Positions 50,816 to 60,439 of a DNA stretch of 64,000 nt are shown here, piece by piece (within the stretch, counting starts at the first letter, position 1; each line of letters begins with the position of its first letter). Location: NCBI GenBank assembly GCA_038524795.1, contig JBCBIJ010000003.1, positions 186,001-250,000 on the forward strand, given 5' to 3'. Position numbers and translations under genes: made by a program. Under the pieces are notes generated by a model. The model had not been told where the DNA came from. It saw only the letters and a program-made list of their open reading frames with translations, and ran no database searches. The stretch comes from CALBPI01 sp038524795. GTDB taxonomy: Bacteria; Pseudomonadota; Gammaproteobacteria; Steroidobacterales; Woeseiaceae.

Positions 50816-51775
50816 CTAATCGACGTAGAGGCTCGAAACCGACTCTTCGTCAGAGATCCGCCGCAGCGTTTCAGCCAGCAACTCAGCCGTCGACAACTGG
50901 CGAATGCGGCCGCAGGCGGCGGCGGCTTCACTGAGCGGAATTGTGTCCGTAACGACGATTTCGTCAAGCTGAGAATTGGAAATCCGCTCAACGGCGGGGC
51001 CTGAGAACACGGGGTGCGTGATGTAGGCCGCCACGCTCTCAGCACCGTGGTCCTTGAGAGCGGCCGCAGCCTGGCACAGCGTGCCCGCCGTATCGACGAG
51101 GTCGTCAATGAGCACACACTGCTTGCCCGACACCTCACCGATGATGTTCATCACCTCGGAGACATTGGCGCGCGGCCGGCGTTTATCGATGATCGCGAGA
51201 TCGGCGTCGTCGAGCCGCTTGGCCAGGGCGCGCGCTCGGACCACGCCACCGACGTCGGGCGACACGACCACCATCTCGGGATACTTCTTCTTCCACACGT
51301 CGCCCAGCAGGATCGGGCTCGCGTAGACGTTGTCCACAGGGATGTCGAAGAAGCCCTGGATCTGGTCAGCGTGCAGGTCGACCGTCAACACACGGTCGAC
51401 ACCCGCTGCCGCAATGAGCTCGGCTACAAGCTTTGCCGTAATCGGCACACGCGAAGCACGCGGCCGCCGATCCTGGCGCGCGTAGCCGTAGTAAGGGATG
51501 ACCGCCGTAATCCGCGATGCCGATGCGCGACGGCAGGCATCAACCATGACCAGCAACTCCATGAGGTGGTCGTTGGCGGGTGGGCAGGTGGGCTGGACAA
51601 TGAAGGTCTCGCGACCGCGAATGTTCTCGAGGATTTCGACCGTGGTCTCACCGTCAGAGAACTTGCCCACATGGGCCTTGGCGAGCGGTACGCGCAAATG
51701 GCGCGCAATATCGGCGGCGAGCTTGGGATGCGCATTGCCCGAGAACAACGCGAGACTGGCTATTTCCACCGACAA
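50816..51775 (-). CDS. prs: Ribose-phosphate pyrophosphokinase
   Basis: 319 residues, the normal class I length. Flexible-loop YGYARQDRRPRASRVPITAK, VDLHADQIQGFFDIPVDN and the PRPP loop DDLVDTAGTLCQAA are intact. It makes PRPP from ribose 5-phosphate and ATP for nucleotide, His and Trp synthesis. It lies just downstream of tRNA-Gln on the same strand, with rplY 188 bp further on. Confidence 0.96.
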   Translation of the reverse strand: MSVEIASLALFSGNAHPKLAADIARHLRVPLAKAHVGKFSDGETTVEILENIRGRETFIVQPTCPPANDHLMELLVMVDACRRASASRITAVIPYYGYARQDRRPRASRVPITAKLVAELIAAAGVDRVLTVDLHADQIQGFFDIPVDNVYASPILLGDVWKKKYPEMVVVSPDVGGVVRARALAKRLDDADLAIIDKRRPRANVSEVMNIIGEVSGKQCVLIDDLVDTAGTLCQAAAALKDHGAESVAAYITHPVFSGPAVERISNSQLDEIVVTDTIPLSEAAAACGRIRQLSTAELLAETLRRISDEESVSSLYVD

Positions 51776-51810
51776 CCCCCCAACGGCTTGCGAGTTTCCT
51801 GAAACGTCGG

Positions 51811-51885
51811 TGGCTGGGGTGGCAGGATTCGAACCTGCGCATCACGGGATCAAAACCCGTTGCCTTACCGCTTGGCTACACCCCA
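51811..51885 (-). tRNA. tRNA-Gln (anticodon UUG)
   Basis: A 75-base cloverleaf on the minus strand: acceptor TGGGGTG pairs with CACCCCA, anticodon loop TTTTGAT gives UUG, T-arm GCAGG-TTCGAAT-CCTGC, encoded CCA. A U1-A72 start pair and G discriminator fit glutamine tRNAs. It lies between lolB and prs, a common place for this tRNA in gammaproteobacteria. Confidence 0.95.
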
Positions 51886-51988
51886 GTTGGTGACCGACGT
51901 CTTGGCTGCCAAAAGTCCCCGCGATCGTTTCGTCGCTTGTGGGTACTGCTGGCCCGAGACGGGATTGTGGTCAGCCGCTTGCTGGCTG

Positions 51989-52606
51989 TCAATTTCGTGC
52001 TTGAGTCGACGCGGCCGCGCCCGGAATTCGCCAGTCACGCACCACAATGGTGAGCCGCGTATCGTCCGATTCGGCCTTGATGCGGCGCGGCAGTGCGTTG
52101 AGCGACCACCGCCTGTATTCCATGTAATCAATGCGCCATCCTGACTGCGCAATACTCAGGGGCAAACCGTCCTCACCAAACACAATGTCCGCAGGTTCGC
52201 CGGGCAGCGGTACGCCCAGCAGCCAGTAGCGCAGTCCCGCGACGGGCACGCGTATCCCGGTCTGGCGCCAGAGTTCGCGCTCAGGGTCAGGCACGGTCAC
52301 GGTGTCGATCTTGCTGCCCGAGAGCGTGACGCGGCGCGGGTCGCCCACCATTTGCACGCCACCTATGCCCAGTGGGCCGTCAATCTCGGCGCGAAAGTCC
52401 ACGCCGCGCTGGCGCCAGCTCAGCGAGCCGCTGGAGCTGTCTTCAGGTGTGCGGATGCCGATGCGGCCGACGAGCTCCCACTGCTCCAGTGCCCCAAGCA
52501 CGTCCTGGCGCATGGGCCAGTCGGTGATCTCAGGCAGCTCTTGCACGCCCTTGGTGGCGCAGCCCGCGAGCAACGCGACAAGCAGGACCAGAGCGCGCCG
52601 GCGCAT
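51989..52606 (-). CDS. lolB: Outer-membrane lipoprotein receptor LolB
   Basis: 205 residues. The N-terminus LVLLVALLAGC is a lipoprotein signal. LVGRIGIRTPEDSSSGSLSW, IDGPLGIGGVQMVGDPRRVT and LRYWLLGVPLPGEP match LolB, which takes lipoproteins from LolA and inserts them in the outer membrane. The stop-start gap to the TPR gene upstream is one base, so they are co-transcribed. In E. coli and many relatives ispE follows lolB; here a tRNA follows and ispE is absent. Confidence 0.88.
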   Translation of the reverse strand: MRRRALVLLVALLAGCATKGVQELPEITDWPMRQDVLGALEQWELVGRIGIRTPEDSSSGSLSWRQRGVDFRAEIDGPLGIGGVQMVGDPRRVTLSGSKIDTVTVPDPERELWRQTGIRVPVAGLRYWLLGVPLPGEPADIVFGEDGLPLSIAQSGWRIDYMEYRRWSLNALPRRIKAESDDTRLTIVVRDWRIPGAAASTQARN

Positions 52607-52607
52607 A

Positions 52608-54314
52608 TCAGCTCCGCGTCAGCGGCCCGTCGTCGAGCAGGCGACGAATGGTGTCGCGCAAGATGCTGTCGCCCGGGAAGCGCTGCCAGGCCTCCTCGAG
52701 CAGGTCTCGGGCTTCCTGTTCGTCGCCCATGCGCCAGAGGACCTCACCGAGATGCGCGGCCACTTCGGGGTCCGGCAGTTCTTCCCAGGCGCGCTCGAGG
52801 TATTCGCGCGCCTGCTTGAGCTTGCCCCGACGGAACAGCACCCAGCCCTTGCTGTCGATGATGGCCGCGTTGTCCGGCTCCATCTTCAGCGCCCGGTCGA
52901 TCAGCCGTTCGGCCTCGCGGAATTTGCGCGTCCGGTCTGCCAGCGTGTAGCCCAGCGCGTTGAGTGCGTTGGGCGAATCCGGGAAGCGATCGAGGACGTC
53001 GCGGAACGCCGCGATGGCGTCATCGAGCTCGCCCGTCTGCAGAATCGCGTCAGCGCGTGCGAGCCAGGCAAATTCGGCGCGTGGCTTGAGCTCGACGTAC
53101 GTGTCGTAGGCCGCCAGCGCCTGTTCGTAAAACTCGCCGCGCGCATAAAGCGACCCTTTCACGGGTAACAGGTCGAGACCAAAGCGTGGGTGGCGGACAA
53201 CAAAATCACCAATATGCGAGATGGCTGCGGGCACGCCGTCACGCTCTCGCAGCAAGGCTGCGGCGCGCTGCTGCGCGGGGACGGCAAGCGAGCCGCTGTC
53301 GACCTGCGAGTACATGCGCAGGGCCTGGTCAAAACGGCGGTCACTCTCAGCGAAACGGGCAAGGTAGAACAACGCGTCGGCCGTCTTCTCGCCCGACGCC
53401 AGCAGGTCGAGGAAGCTGCGACGCGAGGCCTGCGGATCACCCCCCTGGAGCTGCAGCACGGCAAGCGCTTCCAACACGTCGGCATCGCCCGGGTACTCGC
53501 TACGCAGAAGCTCGACCATGTTGCGCGCGGTCTCATCCTGATCTGCGCGTGCATGCAGGAAGGCGTATTCAATCTGTTGCTGCACCGTGGCGTCGTCATC
53601 GAGCCGCAGCTCATCATCACTGAGCGCGGCATCGACGTCCTCGAGCGCGATAAGTCGCGCCATCGCGATCAGCCGTGCCTGGTTGTCGAACGCGTCCAGC
53701 TTGCGCAGACGGCTGAGCTGCCGCTCGGCATCATCGAAGTCGTCATGCGAGAGCGCCGCGGCCGCCGCCAGCGTCGTCAGGCAGGCCGCTTCGTCGAAAC
53801 GTCTTGCGACCTGTTTGAGCGCCGCGTGAGCGTCTTCGTTGCGGACGTTGCGCGACAGGCCCTCCTCGAGCACCTCACAAACGGCGGCGGCGTCAGCCCC
53901 ATCATCGAGCACGCCGCGAAGACCCTTGACCGACGCATCGACATCACCAGCGCGAAGTGCCGCCATGGCGCCGTAGACTCGCGCCCGCCAAGGCGCCACA
54001 TCAAGCTCGGCCCAGCGCACGGCGGCTTCGGCCGCCACAGCGTCGAACCCAAACAGGTACGCCGTGAGCGTGGCCTGGCGTGCGGTCTCGACACTGTCGC
54101 CAACGCGCGCCGCCTCAAGGTAACGATTCACGCCGGCCACGAAGTCGCCGTCGGTCATGGCGCGCTCGGCATCGGCCAGTACCGCGCCGTAGCCTTCGTC
54201 AGCCCAGGCGGGTGACGCGAATACGGCGGCGGCCAGCAGTAATGCCAGCAGATAGGCGTGGGCTCGTATCGTCAGTGAGCCTGCGCGGTGCGCAGTTGTA
54301 CACAGATGGGTCAA
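52608..54314 (-). CDS. Exported tetratricopeptide-repeat protein
   Basis: 568 residues from a TTG at 54314, supported by GGGAG seven bases upstream. A signal peptide (YLLALLLAAAVFASPAWA) precedes about 13-14 TPR units; clear ones are RNMVELLRSEYPGDADVLEA, AIAAFRDVLDRFPDSPNALN, RLIDRALKMEPDNAAI and KGWVLFRRGKLKQAREYLER. TPR proteins of this size next to lolB and hemA are common in gammaproteobacteria and are thought to be envelope assembly or scaffolding proteins. The gene is divergent from hemA (87 bp apart) and runs into lolB with one base between. Confidence 0.88.
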   Translation of the reverse strand: MTHLCTTAHRAGSLTIRAHAYLLALLLAAAVFASPAWADEGYGAVLADAERAMTDGDFVAGVNRYLEAARVGDSVETARQATLTAYLFGFDAVAAEAAVRWAELDVAPWRARVYGAMAALRAGDVDASVKGLRGVLDDGADAAAVCEVLEEGLSRNVRNEDAHAALKQVARRFDEAACLTTLAAAAALSHDDFDDAERQLSRLRKLDAFDNQARLIAMARLIALEDVDAALSDDELRLDDDATVQQQIEYAFLHARADQDETARNMVELLRSEYPGDADVLEALAVLQLQGGDPQASRRSFLDLLASGEKTADALFYLARFAESDRRFDQALRMYSQVDSGSLAVPAQQRAAALLRERDGVPAAISHIGDFVVRHPRFGLDLLPVKGSLYARGEFYEQALAAYDTYVELKPRAEFAWLARADAILQTGELDDAIAAFRDVLDRFPDSPNALNALGYTLADRTRKFREAERLIDRALKMEPDNAAIIDSKGWVLFRRGKLKQAREYLERAWEELPDPEVAAHLGEVLWRMGDEQEARDLLEEAWQRFPGDSILRDTIRRLLDDGPLTRS

Positions 54315-54401
54315 AGATTGCTCCCGGATTGAGGCAGATGGCGGCGAGTTCGCCTATCATAAGCCTTCGGATAGATTCCGGACTTAAAAGTTCGCGCGCA
54401 G

Positions 54402-55706
54402 ATGACGATCAACATCCTCGGCATAAACCATAATACGGCGCCGGTGGAGGTCCGCGAGCAAGTCGTCATTGCCGAATCGGGTCTGGGCGACACGCTACGC
54501 GACCTGCGCGAATTGCCGGGTATCACGGAGACCGTTGTGCTCTCCACGTGCAACCGCACGGAAATCTACTGGGCGGGCTCGGCCGAGCCGCGTAAAGACA
54601 TCATTGATTTGCTCGAAAGATCCGAGCACACAGGCACGGGCTTTCGCGACGCCCTGTTCGACCGTCAGGGCACGGAAGCTGCCGAACATTTGTTCAGGGT
54701 CGCCTGCGGACTCGACTCGATGGTGCTCGGCGAAACTCAGATCACGGGCCAGCTCAAAGAAGCCTACCGGCGCTCGCGTGAACATGGCGCCTGCGGCGCG
54801 CACCTGGGCCGCGTATTTGAGCAGGCCTTCTCCATCGCGAAGAAAGTACGCACCAACACAGACATCGGCGCGAGCCCCGTGTCAGTGGCCTACGCCGCCG
54901 TGCGCCTGGCCCGCCAGCTGTTCGCGGGCTTCGAAAACCACACCGCCCTGCTCGTCGGTGCGGGCGAGACCATCGAGCTCGTCGCGCGCCACCTGCGCGG
55001 CCACGGCATTGGTAAGATTTACATCGCGAATCGCAGTGAAGCCCGCGCACAGGCGCTGGCGGAGACCTTCGATGGCTTTGCACTGCCGCTCGACCGCATC
55101 GAGCGCGCGTTGCCCGACGCCGACATCCTGATCAGCTCAACCGGCAGCCCACACGCGATCGTGACCGAGAACATGGTGCAAGAGGCACTGCGCTCGCGGC
55201 GCAGCCGCCCGTTGTTTGCCGTCGACATCGCCGTACCTCGCGATATCGAGGCCGGCGTTGGCCGCGTCAGGGGCGTCTACCTCTACTCGATCGATGACCT
55301 CAACAACGTCATCACAGACGGTCAGGAGATGCGACGCCAGGCAGCCGTTGCTGCCGACAAGATCATTTCCGACGAACTCGAGGCGTTCCACAAGAGCGAG
55401 CGCCAGCGTGTCGCAACGCCCACCATTCTTAGTGTCCGCGACGCCGTGATCCGGGTCCGCGACGAGGCGCTTGAGGCCGCCCGTCGCCGAATCGCCGCTG
55501 GGCACCCGGTCGACGATGTCATGCAGCAGATGGTGCACACGCTGACACAACGGATCCTGCATCAGCCGACAGAGCGCCTACGCGAAGCGGCGGCAGAATC
55601 CGACGACGAATTCCTCGAAGTGGCCCGCCAACTGTTCCTGGGCAAACCCGAGCAAGCAGCCGACGACGACAGCGAAGACGCCGACCGGGTCGGCGCACGC
55701 GGCTAG
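54402..55706 (+). CDS. hemA: Glutamyl-tRNA reductase
   Basis: 434 residues. GINHNTAPVEVREQV and LSTCNRTEIYWAG carry the catalytic Cys; LGETQITGQLKEAYR, then the NADPH domain (LLVGAGETIELVARHL) and a C-terminal dimerisation helix are all present. It reduces Glu-tRNA to glutamate semialdehyde, the first committed step of heme synthesis in bacteria. It is followed 15 bp later by prfA, the usual pairing. The C-terminus has an acidic extension (EQAADDDSEDADR). Confidence 0.96.
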   Translation: MTINILGINHNTAPVEVREQVVIAESGLGDTLRDLRELPGITETVVLSTCNRTEIYWAGSAEPRKDIIDLLERSEHTGTGFRDALFDRQGTEAAEHLFRVACGLDSMVLGETQITGQLKEAYRRSREHGACGAHLGRVFEQAFSIAKKVRTNTDIGASPVSVAYAAVRLARQLFAGFENHTALLVGAGETIELVARHLRGHGIGKIYIANRSEARAQALAETFDGFALPLDRIERALPDADILISSTGSPHAIVTENMVQEALRSRRSRPLFAVDIAVPRDIEAGVGRVRGVYLYSIDDLNNVITDGQEMRRQAAVAADKIISDELEAFHKSERQRVATPTILSVRDAVIRVRDEALEAARRRIAAGHPVDDVMQQMVHTLTQRILHQPTERLREAAAESDDEFLEVARQLFLGKPEQAADDDSEDADRVGARG

Positions 55707-55721
55707 GCCGCGCGGGCACCC

Positions 55722-56813
55722 GTGAAAGCGTCCATCGAATACAAGCTGTCCGCGCTCGCCGATCGATTCGAGGAGATCGCGGCCCTGCTCGCTGACCCCG
55801 AGGTCATTGGCGACCAGAACCGCTTCCGCGACCTGTCCATGGAGTACGCGAAGCTCGAGCCCGTGGTGCAGACGTTTGGCCGCTTCCGCAGCGAGCGCGA
55901 CGAACTCGAAGAAGCGCAGGCGCTCGCGAAGGACGATGACCCCGACATGCGACAGATGGGCAGCGACGAAGTCGCCCGCCTCGAGGCCTCTCTCGCAGCG
56001 GCGGAGTCCGAGTTACAACGGGCGCTGATTCCGGCCGACCCGAACGACGAGAGCAGTCTGTTCCTTGAGATCCGCGCGGGCACGGGCGGTGACGAGGCCG
56101 CGATCTTCGCGGGCGACTTGTTTCGCATGTACGCGAAATACGCCGAACAGCGCGGCTGGCGCGTGGAAATCCTCTCGGCCAGCGAAGGCGAACACGGCGG
56201 CTACAAAGAGGTCATCAGCCTCGTTGACGGTCGCGGCGCCTACTCGAAACTCAAGTTCGAATCGGGTGCGCACCGCGTGCAGCGCGTACCGGAAACCGAG
56301 TCCCAGGGCCGCATCCACACCTCGGCCTGCACCGTGGCTGTGCTGCCCGAAGTCGCCGAAGTCGAGGACATCGAAATCAACACAGCGGACCTGCGCATCG
56401 ACACCTACCGCGCCTCTGGCGCGGGCGGTCAGCACGTCAACAAGACGGACTCGGCCGTGCGCATTACGCACCTGCCCACGGGCACCGTGGTCGAGTGCCA
56501 GGACGAACGCTCGCAACACAAGAACCGCGCACGTGCCATGTCGCTGCTCAAGGCGCGTCTCATTGATGCCGAGCGCGACGCGCAGGCCTCCGAGCAGGCC
56601 GAGCAACGACGTTCGCTCGTGGGTTCGGGCGACCGCTCCGAACGCATACGCACCTACAACTTTCCGCAGGGTCGCGTCACCGACCACCGCATCAACCTGA
56701 CACTCTACAAACTTGCGGAGATCATGGAGGGCGACCTCAACCCCGTGATCGAGCCGCTCACACAGGAGTACCAGGCGGACCGGCTGGCGGCGCTCGAGGC
56801 CGAGGACGCATGA
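55722..56813 (+). CDS. prfA: Peptide chain release factor 1
   Basis: 363 residues from GTG 55722. The N-terminal helical domain, the PET-type recognition region (RVPETESQGRIHTSACTVAV) and the ribosomal GGQ loop (SGAGGQHVNKTDSAVRITHL) are intact. It ends translation at UAA and UAG. The Gln of GGQ is the substrate of PrmC, whose gene normally follows directly but here lies 3.6 kb downstream behind a sulfur-amino-acid block. The stop overlaps the cysK start by four bases. Confidence 0.96.
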   Translation: MKASIEYKLSALADRFEEIAALLADPEVIGDQNRFRDLSMEYAKLEPVVQTFGRFRSERDELEEAQALAKDDDPDMRQMGSDEVARLEASLAAAESELQRALIPADPNDESSLFLEIRAGTGGDEAAIFAGDLFRMYAKYAEQRGWRVEILSASEGEHGGYKEVISLVDGRGAYSKLKFESGAHRVQRVPETESQGRIHTSACTVAVLPEVAEVEDIEINTADLRIDTYRASGAGGQHVNKTDSAVRITHLPTGTVVECQDERSQHKNRARAMSLLKARLIDAERDAQASEQAEQRRSLVGSGDRSERIRTYNFPQGRVTDHRINLTLYKLAEIMEGDLNPVIEPLTQEYQADRLAALEAEDA

Positions 56814-57814
56814 GTCTGCCGCATCAGCTCAGCGATACCGTGGGCAACACGCCACTGATTCGCCTTAATCGTTACTCCGACGAAACGGGTTGCGAGATCC
56901 TTGGCAAGGCCGAGTTCATGAACCCCGGCGGCTCGGTCAAGGACCGCGCGGCTCTCGGCATGGTGCGCGAGGCCATGGCGCGCGGCGAACTCGCGCCGGG
57001 CGGCACGATTGTCGAGGGCACCGCGGGCAACACGGGCATCGGGCTGGCGATGATTGGCAACGCCGTCGGCTGCCGCACGCTGATCGTGATGCCCAACACG
57101 CAGAGCGCCGAGAAGGTGCAAACGCTGGCGGCCTACGGCGCTGAAATCCGGCAGATTCCGGCGGTGCCGTTTCGCGACGAACGACACTTCGTGCACGAGT
57201 CGCGGCGCGTGGCCGAGGCGATGAACGCCGAGGCACCCGGCAGCGCGTTCTGGCCCAACCAGTTCGACAACACGGACAACCGTCTGGCACACGAAATGAC
57301 GACGGCCGAAGAAATCTGGCGCCAAACGGACGGCCAGGTCGACGCCTTTATCTGCGCGGTCGGCACGGGCGGCACACTGGCCGGCGTTGAGCGCGGTCTG
57401 CGCAAGCACAAGGCCGATGTGACGATCGGCCTGGCTGATCCGGGCGGATCAGGGCTGCATAACTTTTTCGCGTCGGGCGAAATCAAGATCGAAGGCAGCT
57501 CGATCACCGAAGGCATTGGCAACTCGCGCGTCACTGACAATCTCGCCGATACGCGCGTGGACTTCAGTTGCCAGCCGCCTGACAGCGAAGCTCTGCCCAT
57601 CGTCTACGACATGATCCGCGATGAGGGCCTCGTGCTCGGTGGCTCGAGCGGCATCAACGTCGCGGGCGCGATCCGCCTTGCGCGCGAGCTCGGGCCCGGC
57701 CACACGATTGTCACCATCCTCTGCGACGGCGGCCTGCGTTACAGCGCGCGGCTGTTTGACCGCGCCTACCTGGCAGAACGCGGCCTCACGATGCCCGACT
57801 GGCTTGAGTTCTAG
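56810..57814 (+). CDS. Cysteine synthase
   Basis: 334 residues, start ATG in the prfA stop (ATGA). SDTVGNTPLIRLNR, the PLP lysine in NPGGSVKDRAALGM, the phosphate loop GTAGNTGIGLA near 75 and GGSSGINVAGA near 270 are conserved. It belongs to the fold-type II PLP enzymes that make cysteine from O-acetylserine and sulfide; whether it is a CysK or CysM form cannot be decided. Translational coupling to prfA and absence of prmC between them are unusual. It converges on the CGL-type gene with 3 bp between stops. Confidence 0.9.
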   Translation: MSLPHQLSDTVGNTPLIRLNRYSDETGCEILGKAEFMNPGGSVKDRAALGMVREAMARGELAPGGTIVEGTAGNTGIGLAMIGNAVGCRTLIVMPNTQSAEKVQTLAAYGAEIRQIPAVPFRDERHFVHESRRVAEAMNAEAPGSAFWPNQFDNTDNRLAHEMTTAEEIWRQTDGQVDAFICAVGTGGTLAGVERGLRKHKADVTIGLADPGGSGLHNFFASGEIKIEGSSITEGIGNSRVTDNLADTRVDFSCQPPDSEALPIVYDMIRDEGLVLGGSSGINVAGAIRLARELGPGHTIVTILCDGGLRYSARLFDRAYLAERGLTMPDWLEF

Positions 57815-57817
57815 GCC

Positions 57818-58975
57818 TTAGGCCAGTGCGTGTGCGAGGTCGGCGATGAGGTCGTCGGTGTCCTCAATACCCACTGACAGACGAATCAGGTCGTCACCCA
57901 GGCCAATCGCCTCACGTTGTGCCTTCGGTACGGACGCATGCGTCATGATCGCGGGGTGTTCGATGAGGCTCTCGACGCCACCCAGGCTCTCTGCCAGGGC
58001 AAACACTTCACAACGCTCGAGCATCGTGCGCGCTGCTTCGAGCCCACCCTCAATGAAGAACGTGATGATGCCGCCCGGTCCGGCCATTTGCTGCTTCGCC
58101 AGCTCGTACTGCGGGTGACTCGGAAGCCCCGGGTAGGTCACGCGCGCGACTTTCTTGTGGCCCTCGAGCCACTCAGCAATCGCCTGCGCACTCTCGTTGT
58201 GCTGGCGCATACGCACGTTGAGCGTCTTGAGCCCCCGCAACGCCAGGAAGCTGTCGAAGGGGCCCAGGACCGCGCCCACGGAGTTCTGCAGGAAGCCCAG
58301 CTTTTCGGCGAGCTCAGCGTCGTCGGTAATGGCGACGCCACCGACCATGTCCGAATGGCCATTCAAGAACTTCGTGACCGAGTGCATCACGATGTGCGCG
58401 CCCAGCTCGAGCGGGCGCTGCGCCCAGGGTGTCGCGAACGTGTTATCGGCGACGAGCAGCAGGTTGTGCTTGCGCGCAATAGCGGCCACGGCCGCGATAT
58501 CGACGAGTTTGAGCAGCGGGTTGCTGGGCGTCTCGACCCAGAGCATTTTCGTCTTGGGCGTAATCGCAGACTCAACGGCCGCGAGATCCGTGAAGTCGAT
58601 GAACTGGAAGCCCAGCCCCGCCGAACGCTCGCGCACCTTCGAGAACAGGCGCACCGTGCCACCGTAAAGGTCGTCCATGGCAAGCACTTCATCACCCGTA
58701 TCGAGCAGCTCGAGAATCGTGCCGATGGCGGCCAGCCCTGACGCAAACGCAAAGCCGTGCGTGCCGCTCTCGAGGTCCGCAATGCAGCGCTCGAAAGCGA
58801 AGCGGGTCGGGTTCTGCGAGCGTGAATACTCGAAGCCCGTGTGTTCGCCGGGGCTCGACTGGACATAGGTCGAGGTGGCGTAGATGGGCGGCATGATGGC
58901 GCCCGTGGTCGGGTCGGGGGCCTGGCCTGCGTGGATCACGCGGGTGGCGAAGCACTTCTTGTCATTGCCGGACAT
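57818..58975 (-). CDS. Cystathionine gamma-lyase/-synthase (PLP, Cys/Met metabolism family)
   Basis: 385 residues from ATG 58975 with GGAG seven bases upstream. FATRVIHAGQAPDPTTGAIM, then YEYSRSQNPTR-type sequence (EYSRSQNPTRFAFERCIADL) and the PLP lysine in HSVTKFLNGHSD near residue 195 are diagnostic for this family. Standing 27 bp after a cystathionine beta-synthase gene, it most likely works as the gamma-lyase that releases cysteine from cystathionine in reverse transsulfuration; gamma-synthase activity cannot be excluded from sequence. Confidence 0.9.
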   Translation of the reverse strand: MSGNDKKCFATRVIHAGQAPDPTTGAIMPPIYATSTYVQSSPGEHTGFEYSRSQNPTRFAFERCIADLESGTHGFAFASGLAAIGTILELLDTGDEVLAMDDLYGGTVRLFSKVRERSAGLGFQFIDFTDLAAVESAITPKTKMLWVETPSNPLLKLVDIAAVAAIARKHNLLLVADNTFATPWAQRPLELGAHIVMHSVTKFLNGHSDMVGGVAITDDAELAEKLGFLQNSVGAVLGPFDSFLALRGLKTLNVRMRQHNESAQAIAEWLEGHKKVARVTYPGLPSHPQYELAKQQMAGPGGIITFFIEGGLEAARTMLERCEVFALAESLGGVESLIEHPAIMTHASVPKAQREAIGLGDDLIRLSVGIEDTDDLIADLAHALA

Positions 58976-59002
58976 GGGATCTCCAGGGCGCCAGCGCGCC
59001 AT

Positions 59003-60364
59003 TCACAACTGCTTACGCAGGTAGTTGAGGACGTCCGACCGCGTAATCAAGCCGTAGAACTGATCGCCGTCCGCAATCGCAGCGAACGGCTGCACCTGCA
59101 GCAGCGCCACCAGGTTGTTGACCGTGGCCGAAGGTTCGAGGCGGATGAACGCGGTCTGCATGGCTTCTCGGACCTCGTCGCAGAGCATCTCGGGCTTGCC
59201 GAAGGCGTATCGAATCAGGTCGTCTTCGGTAATGACGCCCACCAGCTCGCCCTCGTCCATCACGGGTAGCTGCGACACGCCGGCGTTGCGCAAGCGATTG
59301 TGCGCAGTGGTCAGTACGTCGCCCGCGCCGACAGTGATCGTTGCACGCTCACCGTGCAGACGGCCGATGAGGTCGCGCAGGTCACCGAACGGCTCGCGCG
59401 TGATGAAGCCCTGGTCTTCCATCCAGAAGTCGTTGTAGAGCTTCGATAAATATTTGTTGCCCGTGTCGCAAGCGAATGCCACCACGTTTTGCGGCGTGTC
59501 CTGCTCGCGACAGTAACGAAGCGCGGCGGCCAGCAGCGTCCCCGTCGAAGACCCGGCGAGCAGGCCTTCCTTTCGCAGCAGCGCGCGGGCGTGCTCGAAG
59601 GAATCGGCGTCACTGACCGCGAAGGCCTTGTGCACCATCGAGAAGTCGGCAATGTCGGGAATGAAGTCCTCGCCGATGCCTTCAACGAGCCAGGAGTTCG
59701 AGTCGCCGTACTCACCTTTATTGATGTGGTCGGCCAGAATGGAGCCTTCCGGGTCAGCCAGCACGAGCTTGAGATCGGGGGCGTGTTCGCGAAAGTACTT
59801 CGTCATCCCGCTCACGGTGCCGCTGGAACCGACACCGAGCACGATGGCACTGACGTTGCCATCGAGCTGCGCGAGGATCTCCGGCGCTGTTGTACGCTCA
59901 TGCGCCAGCGGGTTGTCGGGATTGCCAAACTGATTGATGAAGTAGGCATCGCGCTCCTTCGCGATACTTCGGCCGAGGTCCTGGTAATACTCGGGATGCC
60001 CGCGGCCGACATCGGAGCGCGTGAGCACGACCTCCGCGCCCATGGCGCGCAGGTTGAAGATCTTCTCCTGGCTCATCTTGTCGGGCAGCACCAGCACCAG
60101 GTGATAGCCCTTGCGTGCGGCCGCCAACGCGAGACCCAGGCCCGTGTTACCCGCTGTGGCTTCGACGATCGTGTCGCCGGGCTTGATGTCGCCGCGGCGC
60201 TCCGCTTCATCAATCATGGACACACCGATGCGGTCCTTGATGGAGCCACCCGGATTCATGAGTTCGAGTTTCAGAAACAGCCGGCACGGGCCCGTGTCGA
60301 ACTGTGTGACCTCGAGCATGGGCGTGTTGCCGACCATATCGAGGACGTTTGTGTAGACTTCCAT
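59003..60364 (-). CDS. Cystathionine beta-synthase with CBS-pair domain
   Basis: 453 residues from ATG 60364 with GGAG upstream. The catalytic part has DMVGNTPMLEVTQ, NPGGSIKDRIGVSMI with the PLP Lys, and EATAGNTGLGLALAA. A C-terminal pair of CBS modules (ITVGAGDVLTTAHNRLRNAG, LPVMDEGELVGVITEDDLI and LYQ-like FYGLITRSDVLNYLRKQL) follows. The heme domain of animal enzymes is absent. It condenses serine and homocysteine to cystathionine; the CBS pair may bind adenosyl ligands such as SAM. Together with the gamma-lyase gene it forms a reverse transsulfuration operon. Confidence 0.92.
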   Translation of the reverse strand: MEVYTNVLDMVGNTPMLEVTQFDTGPCRLFLKLELMNPGGSIKDRIGVSMIDEAERRGDIKPGDTIVEATAGNTGLGLALAAARKGYHLVLVLPDKMSQEKIFNLRAMGAEVVLTRSDVGRGHPEYYQDLGRSIAKERDAYFINQFGNPDNPLAHERTTAPEILAQLDGNVSAIVLGVGSSGTVSGMTKYFREHAPDLKLVLADPEGSILADHINKGEYGDSNSWLVEGIGEDFIPDIADFSMVHKAFAVSDADSFEHARALLRKEGLLAGSSTGTLLAAALRYCREQDTPQNVVAFACDTGNKYLSKLYNDFWMEDQGFITREPFGDLRDLIGRLHGERATITVGAGDVLTTAHNRLRNAGVSQLPVMDEGELVGVITEDDLIRYAFGKPEMLCDEVREAMQTAFIRLEPSATVNNLVALLQVQPFAAIADGDQFYGLITRSDVLNYLRKQL

Positions 60365-60439
60365 GGCTTCTCCAGGCAAGCGGCGCGTAGTGTACACCCG
60401 CGCTTCCGCGCGCCGCGACACGTCGACCCGAGACACCGC

